From NCBI GenBank assembly GCA_963800065.1, contig CAWCZO010000008.1:744001-808000 (forward strand): DNA of 64,000 bases, written 5' to 3'. How positions within the stretch are numbered: the first letter of the stretch is position 1; every line of letters starts with the position of its first letter. Position numbers and translations under genes: made by a program. The stretch comes from CAWJFJ01 sp963800065. Its GTDB lineage: Bacteria > Actinomycetota > Acidimicrobiia > Acidimicrobiales > UBA8190. Positions 34,068 through 42,355 of the stretch are shown here, piece after piece. The notes under the pieces are model-generated. The model was not told where the DNA came from and did not search any database. It saw nothing but the letters and a program-made list of their open reading frames with translations.

Positions 34068-35795
34068 ATGGAGGAAGGAGCAGCGGCGGGCGAGACCGTC
34101 CTCGTGGTCGACGACGACGCCTCCACGCGGGCCAGTCTCCTGGCCGTCCTGGACGGGGCCGGGATCGCCGCCGTCGGCGCCGCCAGCGCCGAGCAGGCCC
34201 TGGCCTTCCACGCCGACCACGAACCCGCCCTGGTGGTCATCGACTACCTCCTGCCCGACCGCAACGGGCTCGACCTGGCCCAGGCCCTGAAGGAGCGCGA
34301 ACCGACCCTCCCGATCCTGCTCCTGACCGGCTCGGCCTCCCTCGAGAGCGCCATCGCCGCCGTCGGCCAGGTCGACGGCTATCTGCTCAAACCCATGGCC
34401 ACCGAGGTCTTCGTCGAGGCCGTCCGGCGGGGCCTGGCCCAGAGCGCCCTGGTGGCCGAGAACCGCAACCTCACCTCCCGCCTGGAGCGACTCAGCCAGA
34501 ACCAGGCCCTCTACGATCCTCTCACCGGACTGCCCAACCGGGCCCTGCTCGACGACCGGATCAACCAGGCGCTGGCCACCTGCCGCCGCAACCACAGCGC
34601 CCTGGCCATCCTCTTCATCGACCTCGACGGCTTCAAGGCCGTGAACGACATCTTCGGCCACCACGTGGGCGACCTGGCCCTGCGGGAGCTGGCCAACCGC
34701 CTGGCCGAGGCCCGCCGCCGGACCGACACCATCGCCCGCTTCGGCGGTGACGAATTCGTGGTCGTCTGCCCCGACGTGGAATCGGTGGACGTGGCCTACC
34801 GGATGGCCGAGGTCATCCTGGCCGAGCTGAGCCGACCCGTGGTCATCGGCTCCACCGAGCACCGGCTCACCGCCTCCATCGGCATCGTCGTGACCGAGCC
34901 GGGGGATCTCCACGCCACCGCCGACGCCCTCCTGCGCGACGCCGACCTGGCCATGTACGGGGCCAAGGACGCCGGGAAGGCGGCGTGGAAGCTCTTCGAC
35001 GAGAGCATGCGGGCCCGCGCCGTCTCGCGCCACGAGATCGAGCAGGGCCTGCGCGTGGCCATGGAGCAGGACGAGCTCGTCCTCGAGTACCAGCCCGTCG
35101 TCGACCTCCAGTCGGGAGGGATCGTGGGGGCCGAGGCGCTCGTCCGTTGGCACCGCCCCGGTCACGGCACCGTGGCGCCGGCCGACTTCCTGGGGGTGGC
35201 CGACAAGGTGGGCCTGACGGCGTCGATGGGTCGGTGGATCCTCGACCACGCCCTGGCCGATCTGGCCCGGCTGCGCGCTTCGGGGACGCTCCCCGAGGGG
35301 TTCCACATGTGGGTGAACGTCTCACCGCGCCAGATCGCCGACCTCCACTTCGCCGAGCTGGTGGCGGAGCTGGCCGCCGCCCATGAGGTCCCCACCTTCC
35401 TCCTCGGCCTCGAGATCGCCGAGCACGCCGTGCGCGACGTGGTCACCACCGAGAACGTCCTGGCGGCCCTCCACGACCTGGAGGTCGCCGTCCAGGTCGA
35501 CGACTTCGGCAGCGGTGAGTCCAATCTGGCCTGGCTCCAGGAGCTCCCCATCTCGGGTATCAAGATCGACGGCGACTTCGTGGCCGCCCTCGACGCCGTG
35601 CGCGAGCACGACGCCGGGGCCATCGTCCGCGGCATCATCGGACTCGGTCACGAGCTCCGGCTCACCATCGTCGGCGAGGGAGTCGAGACCCACGCCCAGG
35701 CGGTGGCCCTGCGGGCCATGGGATGTGAATACGCCCAGGGGTTCTACTTCGGTCGTCCCGGTCCCTTCGAACTGCTTCTGGAGCCCGCCCCGTGA
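34068..35795 (+). CDS. Response regulator with GGDEF and EAL domains (cyclic di-GMP turnover)
   Basis: About 575 residues. A receiver domain (1-125) has the acidic pocket VVDDD at 14-17, phospho-acceptor Asp59 in VVIDYLLPDRNG and Lys in GYLLKPMA. The GGDEF domain (about 155-315) has YDPLTGLPNRALLDDRI and an intact GGDEF. The EAL domain (about 330-575) has GAEALVRWHRP, LEIAEHAV, VDDFGSGESNLAWL, ISGIKIDGDFV and VGEGVET. Both synthetic and hydrolytic sites look competent, except that the usual Thr of the LEITE-type motif is Ala. The ATG at 34068 is chosen; an in-frame GTG at 34047 would add 7 residues. No partner kinase is adjacent. Confidence 0.9.
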   Translation: MEEGAAAGETVLVVDDDASTRASLLAVLDGAGIAAVGAASAEQALAFHADHEPALVVIDYLLPDRNGLDLAQALKEREPTLPILLLTGSASLESAIAAVGQVDGYLLKPMATEVFVEAVRRGLAQSALVAENRNLTSRLERLSQNQALYDPLTGLPNRALLDDRINQALATCRRNHSALAILFIDLDGFKAVNDIFGHHVGDLALRELANRLAEARRRTDTIARFGGDEFVVVCPDVESVDVAYRMAEVILAELSRPVVIGSTEHRLTASIGIVVTEPGDLHATADALLRDADLAMYGAKDAGKAAWKLFDESMRARAVSRHEIEQGLRVAMEQDELVLEYQPVVDLQSGGIVGAEALVRWHRPGHGTVAPADFLGVADKVGLTASMGRWILDHALADLARLRASGTLPEGFHMWVNVSPRQIADLHFAELVAELAAAHEVPTFLLGLEIAEHAVRDVVTTENVLAALHDLEVAVQVDDFGSGESNLAWLQELPISGIKIDGDFVAALDAVREHDAGAIVRGIIGLGHELRLTIVGEGVETHAQAVALRAMGCEYAQGFYFGRPGPFELLLEPAP

Positions 35796-35813
35796 ACTGG
35801 CATGCTTGACCCG

Positions 35814-36791
35814 ATGTCCGCTTCGGGTCACCTGAGCCCCACCGCTGCGTTGATCGAGCGCCTGCGTTGCCCGGCCTGCGGCCAGCCCGTCGAGGCGGTC
35901 GACGGGGCCTCCGTCGTCTGCCCGGCCGGGCACCGCTACGGGTCCCCGATGGGCTATCTCGACGTCTCCGTCGAGCAGTCGACCGACGCCGTCACCGAAC
36001 AGACCTTCGCCAGTTTCGGCTACGAGTGGAACACCTTCGACGAGGTGCGCGACGAGGACGTGCGGTTCGCCGAGATCTACTTCCGGGACCTCGACATGAG
36101 CGCCCTGGCCGGCAAGGTCGGGATGGACGCCGGGTGCGGCAAGGGTCGCTTCACCCGCTTCCTGGCCCCCCACCTCGACGCCCTCGTGGCCCTCGACGGC
36201 TCCTCCGCCGTCGAGGCGGCGGTGCGCAACCTCGCCGAGTTCTCGAACGTCCTGGTGGTCAAGTCGGACCTGCGCTGCGCCCCGTTCGCCCCCGAGAGCT
36301 TCGACTTCATCTCCTGCCTGGGCGTGCTCCACCACCTCGACGATCCCCACGCCGGCTTCCGCGAGCTGGTCCGCCGCCTGGCCCCGGGCGGCACTCTCCT
36401 CACGTATATCTACAGCCGGCCCGATTCCTTCGGCGCCCGCAAGGCGGCCCTGGCGGCGTCGGCCGTCGTCCGCCGGTTGACGCTCCGACTCCCGCACCGC
36501 ACCCTGAAGGTCTTCAGCGCCGTGGTGGCCGCCGCTCTCTACGTCGGATTCGTGGCGCCCGGACGCTTCGGGCAGCGACGGGGCATCGGGCGGCTGGCCG
36601 GCCTGCCCATGGACACGTACCGGGACAAGCCCTTCCGGAGCCTGGTTCTCGACACCTTCGACCGGCTCAGCGCTCCCGTCGAGCACCGGTACGTCTGGTC
36701 GGAGCTCGAGTGGTGGTTCACCGAGGCGGGGTTGAAGGTGGACGCCGCCCGCGACGAGGCCGGGTGGTTCGTCGTCGCCCACCGCCCCTGA
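35814..36791 (+). CDS. SAM-dependent methyltransferase with N-terminal zinc ribbon
   Basis: About 325 residues. An N-terminal zinc knuckle, C19-x2-C22 and C36-x3-H40 (RLRCPACGQ ... VVCPAGHRY), resembles Trm112-like domains seen before class I methyltransferases. The Rossmann core follows: GMDAGCGKGRFTRFLAPHLDALVALDGS near 105 (SAM-binding motif I and II), FDFISCLGVLHHLDDPHAGFRELVRRLAPGGTLLTY near 165. A C-terminal segment with one hydrophobic stretch (TLKVFSAVVAAALYVGFVA) may be a membrane contact. The ATG at 35814 is favoured by a CATGCT box 7 bases upstream; an ATG at 35802 is possible. The substrate is unknown; quinone, lipid or sugar methylation are options. Confidence 0.8.
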   Translation: MSASGHLSPTAALIERLRCPACGQPVEAVDGASVVCPAGHRYGSPMGYLDVSVEQSTDAVTEQTFASFGYEWNTFDEVRDEDVRFAEIYFRDLDMSALAGKVGMDAGCGKGRFTRFLAPHLDALVALDGSSAVEAAVRNLAEFSNVLVVKSDLRCAPFAPESFDFISCLGVLHHLDDPHAGFRELVRRLAPGGTLLTYIYSRPDSFGARKAALAASAVVRRLTLRLPHRTLKVFSAVVAAALYVGFVAPGRFGQRRGIGRLAGLPMDTYRDKPFRSLVLDTFDRLSAPVEHRYVWSELEWWFTEAGLKVDAARDEAGWFVVAHRP

Positions 36792-36926
36792 CGAGGCACC
36801 GCCGGGGGCGGGGAGCGGCCGTGCCGCTCACACCGTCCCGCCTGGTGATCCGGTCGTCGACCTCAAGATCGGCGCTGTCCGTGCCGATGGGCCTGGCCGG
36901 AGGAGTGCTTTGTCGCGACACGGATC

Positions 36927-37979
36927 ATGAGGGGACAGCCGCGCCGCGGGCGCTCGTCGGTCGTCGGCGCGTTCGCCGCCGTCGTGGTCGCCGTCGTCGC
37001 CTCCTCCGTGGTGCTCCTGCCCCCGGCGTCGGCCGGGGCCCACCAGCCCACGGACTCCCCGGCGGCCCCGCCGCCGCCGGCCCCCCTGGGCCCGGGGGAG
37101 ACGACGCTCACCTACTGCGACGACGGGGGGGTGGCCGAGACGCTCGACGTCTACGAGCCCGACCCCCTGCCCCCGGCCCCGGTGCCGGCCGTCGTCTACG
37201 TCCACGGCGGGGGGTGGGTCCAGGGTGACTCGTCCATCACCGCCGGTTCGCTCATCGGCCAGGTGGCAGCGGCCGTGGAGGCCAAGGGGTGGGTCTTCGT
37301 CTCGATCGACTACCGGTTGGCCCCCCGGTTCCGGTGGCCGGCCCAGATCGACGACGCCGCCTGCGCCGTCCGCTTCCTGCGGGCGGAGGCCTCCGCCCTG
37401 CACATCGACGGGCGCGCCGTGGGGGCCATCGGTGACAGCGCCGGGGGGCAGATCGTCTCGTTGCTGGGCCTGGCCGGTCGGGGGGCCGGCTTCGACACGG
37501 GGCCGTACGCCGGACAGTCGAGCGCCGTCCAGGCCGTCGTCGACCTCTACGGACCGGCCGACCTGACGACGGCGGACTGGGAGCACGCCCCCCTCATCCA
37601 GGTCTACGCCCCCCAGGCCTTCGGGACCATGCTCGGACCGGGGCCGGCGGGCTCGCCGGCCACCGCCGTTCTCCTGGCCGCCAGCCCCGTCACCTACATC
37701 GGGGCCCACGAGCCTCCCTTCCTCATCGTCCAGGGGGACGATGACACGGTGGTCCCCCCCGACCAGTCGGTGGACCTCGCCGCCGGGCTCCGGGCGGCGG
37801 GGAACTCGCCGACGCTGGTCATGGTCCGACACGCCGAGCACGGCCTCCTGCCGGTGCCTGGTGGGCCGGTGACACCCGGGATCCCGACGCTCGCCGGGCA
37901 GACGGCGGCTTTCCTGATCGGGCATCTACAGCCGTCGAGACCGCACTCCGCCGCCGGTCACGGCCCGCCGCCCCGGTAG
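36927..37979 (+). CDS. Secreted alpha/beta hydrolase, HSL-like esterase
   Basis: 350 residues. The N-terminus MRGQPRRGRSSVVGAFAAVVVAVVASSVVLLPPASAGAHQ is a signal peptide. The mature enzyme has the oxyanion motif VYVHGGGWVQGDS near 92, FVSIDYRLAPRFRWPAQIDDAACAVRFLR, the nucleophile Ser in AIGDSAGGQIVSLLG near 170, Asp in LIVQGDDDTVVPPDQS near 270 and His in VRHAEHGLL near 297. The family hydrolyses carboxyl esters; acyl groups on lipids or xylan-type glycans are possible substrates. A Pro-rich linker follows the signal. It ends just before a hairpin terminator. Confidence 0.88.
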   Translation: MRGQPRRGRSSVVGAFAAVVVAVVASSVVLLPPASAGAHQPTDSPAAPPPPAPLGPGETTLTYCDDGGVAETLDVYEPDPLPPAPVPAVVYVHGGGWVQGDSSITAGSLIGQVAAAVEAKGWVFVSIDYRLAPRFRWPAQIDDAACAVRFLRAEASALHIDGRAVGAIGDSAGGQIVSLLGLAGRGAGFDTGPYAGQSSAVQAVVDLYGPADLTTADWEHAPLIQVYAPQAFGTMLGPGPAGSPATAVLLAASPVTYIGAHEPPFLIVQGDDDTVVPPDQSVDLAAGLRAAGNSPTLVMVRHAEHGLLPVPGGPVTPGIPTLAGQTAAFLIGHLQPSRPHSAAGHGPPPR

Positions 37980-38001
37980 GTCCGGCACCCCTGACGCGAA
38001 G

Positions 38002-38027
38002 GAGACCGGTCCCTGGGAACCGGTCTC
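38002..38027. terminator. Hairpin terminator between esterase gene and tRNA-Leu
   Basis: GAGACCGGT, an 8-base loop and ACCGGTCTC form a perfect 9-bp stem 22 bp after the esterase stop. The esterase gene comes from one side and the minus-strand tRNA gene from the other, so it can serve both. Confidence 0.65.
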
Positions 38028-38216
38028 ACTTCTGCGGTCACCGCACCAGCCTCGGGCTCACCCGGGGATCGCCTCGGCGTGGCGCTGCGACGATACGGGA
38101 GTGTCTCGAGGGACGCAAGCGGTTTGTGGGGAGCCCGGGGGTCCTGGGGTCGACCCCCTCGACGAGGTCCCCACTCCGCTGGGCCCGACCCGACGTCGCG
38201 TCGGCTCCGCCGTCCG

Positions 38217-38299
38217 TGCCCGGAGCGGGATTCGAACCCGCACGCCCCGAAGGACAGGGGCTTTTGAGGCCCCCGCGTCTACCATTCCGCCATCCGGGC
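38217..38299 (-). tRNA. tRNA-Leu (anticodon CAA)
   Basis: An 83-base class II tRNA. The acceptor stem GCCCGGA pairs with TCCGGGC, the discriminator is A, the anticodon loop is CTCAAAA with CAA at 38266-38264, a long variable arm (GTCCTTCGGGGC region) follows, and the T-arm contains GGTTCGAATCC. The CCA end is not encoded. It reads UUG codons. On the minus strand a TAGGCT box at 38318-38313 precedes it. Confidence 0.93.
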
Positions 38300-38389
38300 G
38301 GCACGGCCCGGGAGCCTACTGTGGCCGCCCATCGGGTCCCGGCGACCGGAACCCGGAGGAAACGGTGGGGCGGCCGAGCCGGCGGGGCC

Positions 38390-38395
38390 TACAAT
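38390..38395 (+). promoter_or_regulatory. Near-consensus -10 box before small coiled-coil gene
   Basis: TACAAT ends 7 bases before the ATG at 38403. It is one of the best -10 matches in the window and implies a leaderless, probably well-expressed mRNA. Confidence 0.55.
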
Positions 38396-38402
38396 TGGGG
38401 CG

Positions 38403-38696
38403 ATGCGCCGATCTCTCGTCGAACGGTCGCTCCGCGACGTCCACAACCGACTCGTGCGCGCCCGGCAGGAGCTCGCCGTCCTCGACGAGCAACTGCTCGT
38501 CTTCACCGACACCGCCGACGACGCCCGCATCCGGTCCCTCGTCTCGGAGACCCCCTTGGCCGGTCACGAATACGCCAGCGCCCAGCGCCACGCCGACGCC
38601 GCCCTGGGGGCCCGGGGCCGGATCCTCGCCACCATCGACGACCTCGAACGGCGCCAGGACGAGCTTCTCGGTCAGCTGGTGCCCGAACCGAGATAA
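38403..38696 (+). CDS. Small coiled-coil protein of unknown function
   Basis: 97 residues, charged and almost entirely helical by eye: RSLVERSLRDVHNRLVRARQELAVLDEQLLVF then a short acidic hinge DTADDARIRSL and a second heptad-like helix ending LATIDDLERRQDELLGQLV. No cysteines, no signal and no membrane segment. I do not recognise the family. The TACAAT box 7 bases before the ATG and consistent codon use support a real gene. It lies upstream of the ANTAR regulator gene on the same strand, 118 bp away. Confidence 0.7.
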   Translation: MRRSLVERSLRDVHNRLVRARQELAVLDEQLLVFTDTADDARIRSLVSETPLAGHEYASAQRHADAALGARGRILATIDDLERRQDELLGQLVPEPR

Positions 38697-38814
38697 CCCC
38701 AACCGGGACCGACGCCCCGGTGGGGCGAGATTGCCAGGGCGGGAACGCCCCGGCCGGTACGGACCACCGACGACCATGCCGGGATACCGGCACCAGAAGG
38801 AGAAGCACTCGAGT

Positions 38815-39411
38815 ATGGGCGCACGTGTCGTCATCGCCGAGGACGAGGCCATCATCCGGCTCGACTTGAAGGAGATCCTCGAGTCCGAGGGTTACGAAGT
38901 GGTGGGGGAGACGGGCCGGGGCGACGAGGCCGTCGACCTCGTGGCCGACCACGGTCCCGATCTGGCCATCCTGGACGTGAAGATGCCCGGGCTCGACGGC
39001 ATCGAGGCGGCCCGCCGGATCACGGCCGACAAGAGGGTCGCCGTCCTCATCCTCACCGCCTTCAGCCAGCGCAATCTCATCGAAGACGCCCGCGACGCCG
39101 GCGTGTCCGCCTATCTGGTCAAGCCCTTCCAGAGAAGTGAACTGGTCCCCGCCATCGAGGTGGCGCTGGCCCGCTTCGAGGAGTTCCGGGCCATCGAGGA
39201 GGAGCACGCCCGACTGTCGGGGGAGGTGGCCACGCTGGAGGAGAAGCTCGAGACGCGACAGATCGTGGACCGGGCCAAGGGCGTCCTGATGGACAACCAC
39301 TCCCTGGGAGAAGCCGAGGCGTTCTCCTTCATCCAGCGCACGGCCATGTCCCGCCGGGTCCCCATGCGGGAGATCGCCCAGGAGATCCTCGACGGGAAGC
39401 TGACGCCCTGA
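38815..39411 (+). CDS. ANTAR-domain response regulator (PdtaR-like)
   Basis: 198 residues. The receiver domain has EDE near 9-11, phospho-acceptor Asp54 in LAILDVKMPGLDG and Lys103 in AYLVKPF. The C-terminal half is a helical ANTAR RNA-binding domain: EEKLETRQIVDRAKGVLMDNHSLGEAEAFSFIQRTAMSRRVPMREIAQEIL. It matches the actinobacterial PdtaR type, which acts as an antiterminator on RNA hairpins once phosphorylated by a PdtaS-like kinase (not in the window). The ATG has an AGAAGGAGAAG ribosome site about 10 bases upstream. It precedes polA, a common actinobacterial order. Confidence 0.93.
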   Translation: MGARVVIAEDEAIIRLDLKEILESEGYEVVGETGRGDEAVDLVADHGPDLAILDVKMPGLDGIEAARRITADKRVAVLILTAFSQRNLIEDARDAGVSAYLVKPFQRSELVPAIEVALARFEEFRAIEEEHARLSGEVATLEEKLETRQIVDRAKGVLMDNHSLGEAEAFSFIQRTAMSRRVPMREIAQEILDGKLTP

Positions 39412-39452
39412 CGGGCCCCGCACCGGGCCCTGTCGGTGAGGGGGCGTGCCAT

Positions 39453-39458
39453 TAGCAT
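39453..39458 (+). promoter_or_regulatory. -10 box for leaderless polA mRNA
   Basis: TAGCAT sits 8 bases before the ATG at 39467 and supports that start over an ATG at 39446. Confidence 0.5.
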
Positions 39459-39466
39459 CGACGCCG

Positions 39467-42220
39467 ATGGCCGACGAAGGCCCCCTGTTCCTCCTCGACG
39501 GCAACTCGCTCGTGTTCCGGGCGTTCTTCGCCCTGCCCATCGATCTCGCCACCCGGTCGGGCCAGGTCACGAACGCCGTCTACGGGTTCACCTCGATGCT
39601 CGTGAACCTGATGCGCGACCACAACCCCAGCGGCATCGGCGTGGCCTTCGACCGGCCCGAGCCCACCTTCCGCGACGAGGTGATCGAGGACTACAAGGGC
39701 AACCGGCCCGAGACCCCGGACCTTCTGATCCCCCAGTTCTCCCTGGTCCGCGACGTCCTGGGCGCTCTCGGCCTGCGCACCCTGGAGGTGCCGGGGTACG
39801 AGGCGGACGACATCCTGGCCACGCTGGCCACCAGCGCGCGCGACGCCGGTCGCGACGTGGTCGTGGTGACCGGTGATCGTGACGCCTTCCAACTGGTGGA
39901 GGATCCCCACGTCAAGGTGATGTACACGCGCAAGGGGCTCTCCGACACCGTCGTCTACGACGAGGCGGGGATCGCCGAGCGTTACGGGGTGCCGGCCTCG
40001 TCCTACGCCGTTCTCGCCGCCCTGCGCGGCGACCCCTCGGACAACCTGGCCGGAGTGCCGGGGGTGGGGGAGAAGACGGCGGCCAAGCTGGTGTCGACCT
40101 ACGGCGCCCTCGACGAGATCTTCGCCCACCTCGACGAGCTCACCCCCAAGCTGCGCCAGAACATGGTCGAGCACGAGGACCGGGTCCGACGCAACGCCAA
40201 GGTGATCCCCCTGGTCCGCGACGTCCCTCTCGGGCTGGGCCTCGACGACCTGGCTCTCCGCTCGTGGGACACGGAGGAGGTGAAGCGGGTCTTCGGCGAA
40301 CTGGAGATGCCGACCTTGTGGCAGCGCCTGGCGCCGTTGATGGGCGACGACGACACGCCACTGCCGCGTTCGTCGGTCGGGGCTCAGGGCCCCGCCATCG
40401 ACCTCTCGCAGGTGGCCACCGAGACCCCGGCCACCTCCTCCTCCGCCGCCGCCGCCCTCGCCGCGTTGGGCGACGTGGCCCTGGTGTCGTTGGCCCCGGT
40501 GTGGAGCGGTGATCCCGGTCGGTCACCCCTGGCCGGGCTGGCCGTGGCCGGAACCGCCGCCGCCGGGGCGCCGGAGAAGAAGGCGGCCGGTGGGAAGGCG
40601 GTGTGGATCGGGCCCGATCTGGTGACGACCCGCCCCGTCCTCGCCGCGCTGACCGCCCTCGTCGGTGCCGGTGGGAGGCCGGTGGCGGCCCACGCGGTGA
40701 AGGAGCTCATGCGCGTCCTTCTCCCCGACGGCGTCGACATCGTGGGCCTGGCCATGGACAGCGCCGTGGTGGCCTATCTCCTCGACCCGTCGTCGGGCCG
40801 CTACCGGCTGGAGGACGTCGTCGACGCCCATCTGGGGGTGGCTCTGGATCCCGGCGTGCAGGCCGCCGCGGCCGGCCAGCTCGATCTCGACGGCGACGCC
40901 CAGGAGGACGTCGCCAGCCAGGCCGCCCGCCGGGCGGTCGCCCTCGGAGCCCTGGTGGCGCCGCTGCGCCGGGCGTTGGACGACACCGGCCTGTCCCGGC
41001 TCCACGACGAGGTCGAGCGACCGCTCGTCCGCGTCCTGGCGCGCATGGAGGTGGCCGGCATCGGTGTCGACGCCGCCGAGCTGCGGCGGATCACCGACGA
41101 ATTGGTGGCCGAGTGCGCCCGACTCGAGGCCGTGGTCCACGAGCAGGCGGGCGAGACGTTCAACGTCAACTCCACCCCCCAGTTGCGGGCCGTGCTCTAC
41201 GACCGTCTCGGTCTGACACCGGGCCGGAAGACGAAGACCGGTTATTCGACCGACGCCCAGACCCTCGAGCGACTCCGGGACCAGCACCCGGTGGTGGAGA
41301 CGCTCCTGCGCTACCGCGAGGTGGAGAAGCTCCGCTCCACCTACGGCGAGAGCCTCCTCGCCGAGGTGGGACCGGACGGGCGCATCCACGCCACTTTCCA
41401 GCAGACCGTGGCTCGCACCGGGAGGCTGTCGTCGGACCGGCCCAACCTGCACAACATCCCCGTCCGCACCGAGGAGGGACGCCGGTTGCGGCGCGCCTTC
41501 GTCCCCGCGCCGGGCCATCGCCTCCTGGTGGCCGACTACGACCAGATCGAGTTGCGCGTCATCGCCCATCTGGCCGCCGACCCGGGCCTGGTGGCCGCCT
41601 TCGCCGAGGGGCGTGACATCCACCGGGCCACGGCGGCGCGGGTGTTCGGCGTCCCCCCCGAAGAGGTGACGGGCGCCCAGCGCAACCGGGCCAAGATGGT
41701 CTCCTACGGGCTGGCCTACGGGATGGAGGCGTTCGGCCTGGCGCAACGTCTGGCCATCGAGACGAGCGAGGCCCAGGAGATCCTGGAGGCCTACTTCGAC
41801 GCCTTCCCGTCGGTGCGGGCGTACATGGAGAGGACGGTGACCGAGGCGCGGTCCAAGGGCTACACCGAGACGCTCTTCGGGCGCCGCCGCTCGCTGCCCG
41901 ACCTGCATTCGCCCAATCGGAGCCTCCGCATGGCGGCCGAGCGCCAGGCCATGAACGCCGGGATCCAGGGCCTCGCCGCCGACCTCTTCAAGGTGGCCCT
42001 GGTCCGGCTGGACACCGCCCTCGAGGAGCAGGGACTCGCCTCCCGGCTGGTGCTCCAGGTCCACGACGAGGTTCTCCTCGAGGTCCCGGTCACCGAGGAG
42101 GAGACGGCCATGGCCCTCGTGCCCGACGTCCTGGCCGGCGTGGCCGAGGCCGTCGACCTGGCCGTGCCCCTGAAGGTGACCAGCGCCTGGGGCTCCTCGT
42201 GGGCCGACGCCAAGGGATGA
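39467..42220 (+). CDS. polA: DNA polymerase I
   Basis: 917 residues. The 5'-3' exonuclease domain (1-290) has LFLLDGNSLVFRAFFALP, YEADDILATLA, VTGDRDAFQLV and GVPGVGEKTAAKLV. The central 3'-5' exonuclease-like domain (about 310-500) is Ala/Gly-rich and lacks clear DEDD residues, so proofreading is probably absent, as in mycobacterial PolA. The polymerase domain has motif A LLVADYDQIELRVIAHLA, motif B RNRAKMVSYGLAYGMEAFGLA and motif C LQVHDEVLLEV. It repairs gaps and matures Okazaki fragments. The start is fixed by the exonuclease motif and the TAGCAT box. Confidence 0.96.
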   Translation: MADEGPLFLLDGNSLVFRAFFALPIDLATRSGQVTNAVYGFTSMLVNLMRDHNPSGIGVAFDRPEPTFRDEVIEDYKGNRPETPDLLIPQFSLVRDVLGALGLRTLEVPGYEADDILATLATSARDAGRDVVVVTGDRDAFQLVEDPHVKVMYTRKGLSDTVVYDEAGIAERYGVPASSYAVLAALRGDPSDNLAGVPGVGEKTAAKLVSTYGALDEIFAHLDELTPKLRQNMVEHEDRVRRNAKVIPLVRDVPLGLGLDDLALRSWDTEEVKRVFGELEMPTLWQRLAPLMGDDDTPLPRSSVGAQGPAIDLSQVATETPATSSSAAAALAALGDVALVSLAPVWSGDPGRSPLAGLAVAGTAAAGAPEKKAAGGKAVWIGPDLVTTRPVLAALTALVGAGGRPVAAHAVKELMRVLLPDGVDIVGLAMDSAVVAYLLDPSSGRYRLEDVVDAHLGVALDPGVQAAAAGQLDLDGDAQEDVASQAARRAVALGALVAPLRRALDDTGLSRLHDEVERPLVRVLARMEVAGIGVDAAELRRITDELVAECARLEAVVHEQAGETFNVNSTPQLRAVLYDRLGLTPGRKTKTGYSTDAQTLERLRDQHPVVETLLRYREVEKLRSTYGESLLAEVGPDGRIHATFQQTVARTGRLSSDRPNLHNIPVRTEEGRRLRRAFVPAPGHRLLVADYDQIELRVIAHLAADPGLVAAFAEGRDIHRATAARVFGVPPEEVTGAQRNRAKMVSYGLAYGMEAFGLAQRLAIETSEAQEILEAYFDAFPSVRAYMERTVTEARSKGYTETLFGRRRSLPDLHSPNRSLRMAAERQAMNAGIQGLAADLFKVALVRLDTALEEQGLASRLVLQVHDEVLLEVPVTEEETAMALVPDVLAGVAEAVDLAVPLKVTSAWGSSWADAKG

Positions 42221-42266
42221 CGGGACCGACCGGGGCGGCCCCAGGCTGATCAGCAGGGCTGTTTGG

Positions 42267-42272
42267 TAGGAT
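42267..42272 (+). promoter_or_regulatory. -10 box for rpsA
   Basis: TAGGAT lies 83 bases before the rpsA ATG. Unlike most genes here, rpsA thus has a real 5' leader of roughly 75 bases. Confidence 0.45.
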
Positions 42273-42285
42273 TGACGGCTGGTCA

Positions 42286-42320
42286 CCACCGGTGGCCCTC
42301 TGGCGCGCTCTCGACGCGCC
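42286..42320 (+). promoter_or_regulatory. Structured 5' leader of rpsA
   Basis: The leader contains the perfect palindrome CCACCGGTGG (42286-42295) and a second hairpin, GGCGCG and CGCGCC with a 7-base loop (42302-42320). It is a plausible site for feedback control by S1 protein; that is inference. Confidence 0.35.
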
Positions 42321-42355
42321 GGTTGTCTCGATCCTGAAAGCGAGTTCCCCACTCC

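Noticed and set aside
33972..35306. A 444-residue frame antisense to the GGDEF-EAL gene
   Set aside because: Low-complexity Gly/Val/Glu/Asp composition and no domain; the plus-strand gene explains the openness.
36828..37925. A 365-residue minus-strand frame opposite the esterase gene
   Set aside because: No motifs; the plus-strand esterase has a signal peptide and a complete catalytic triad.
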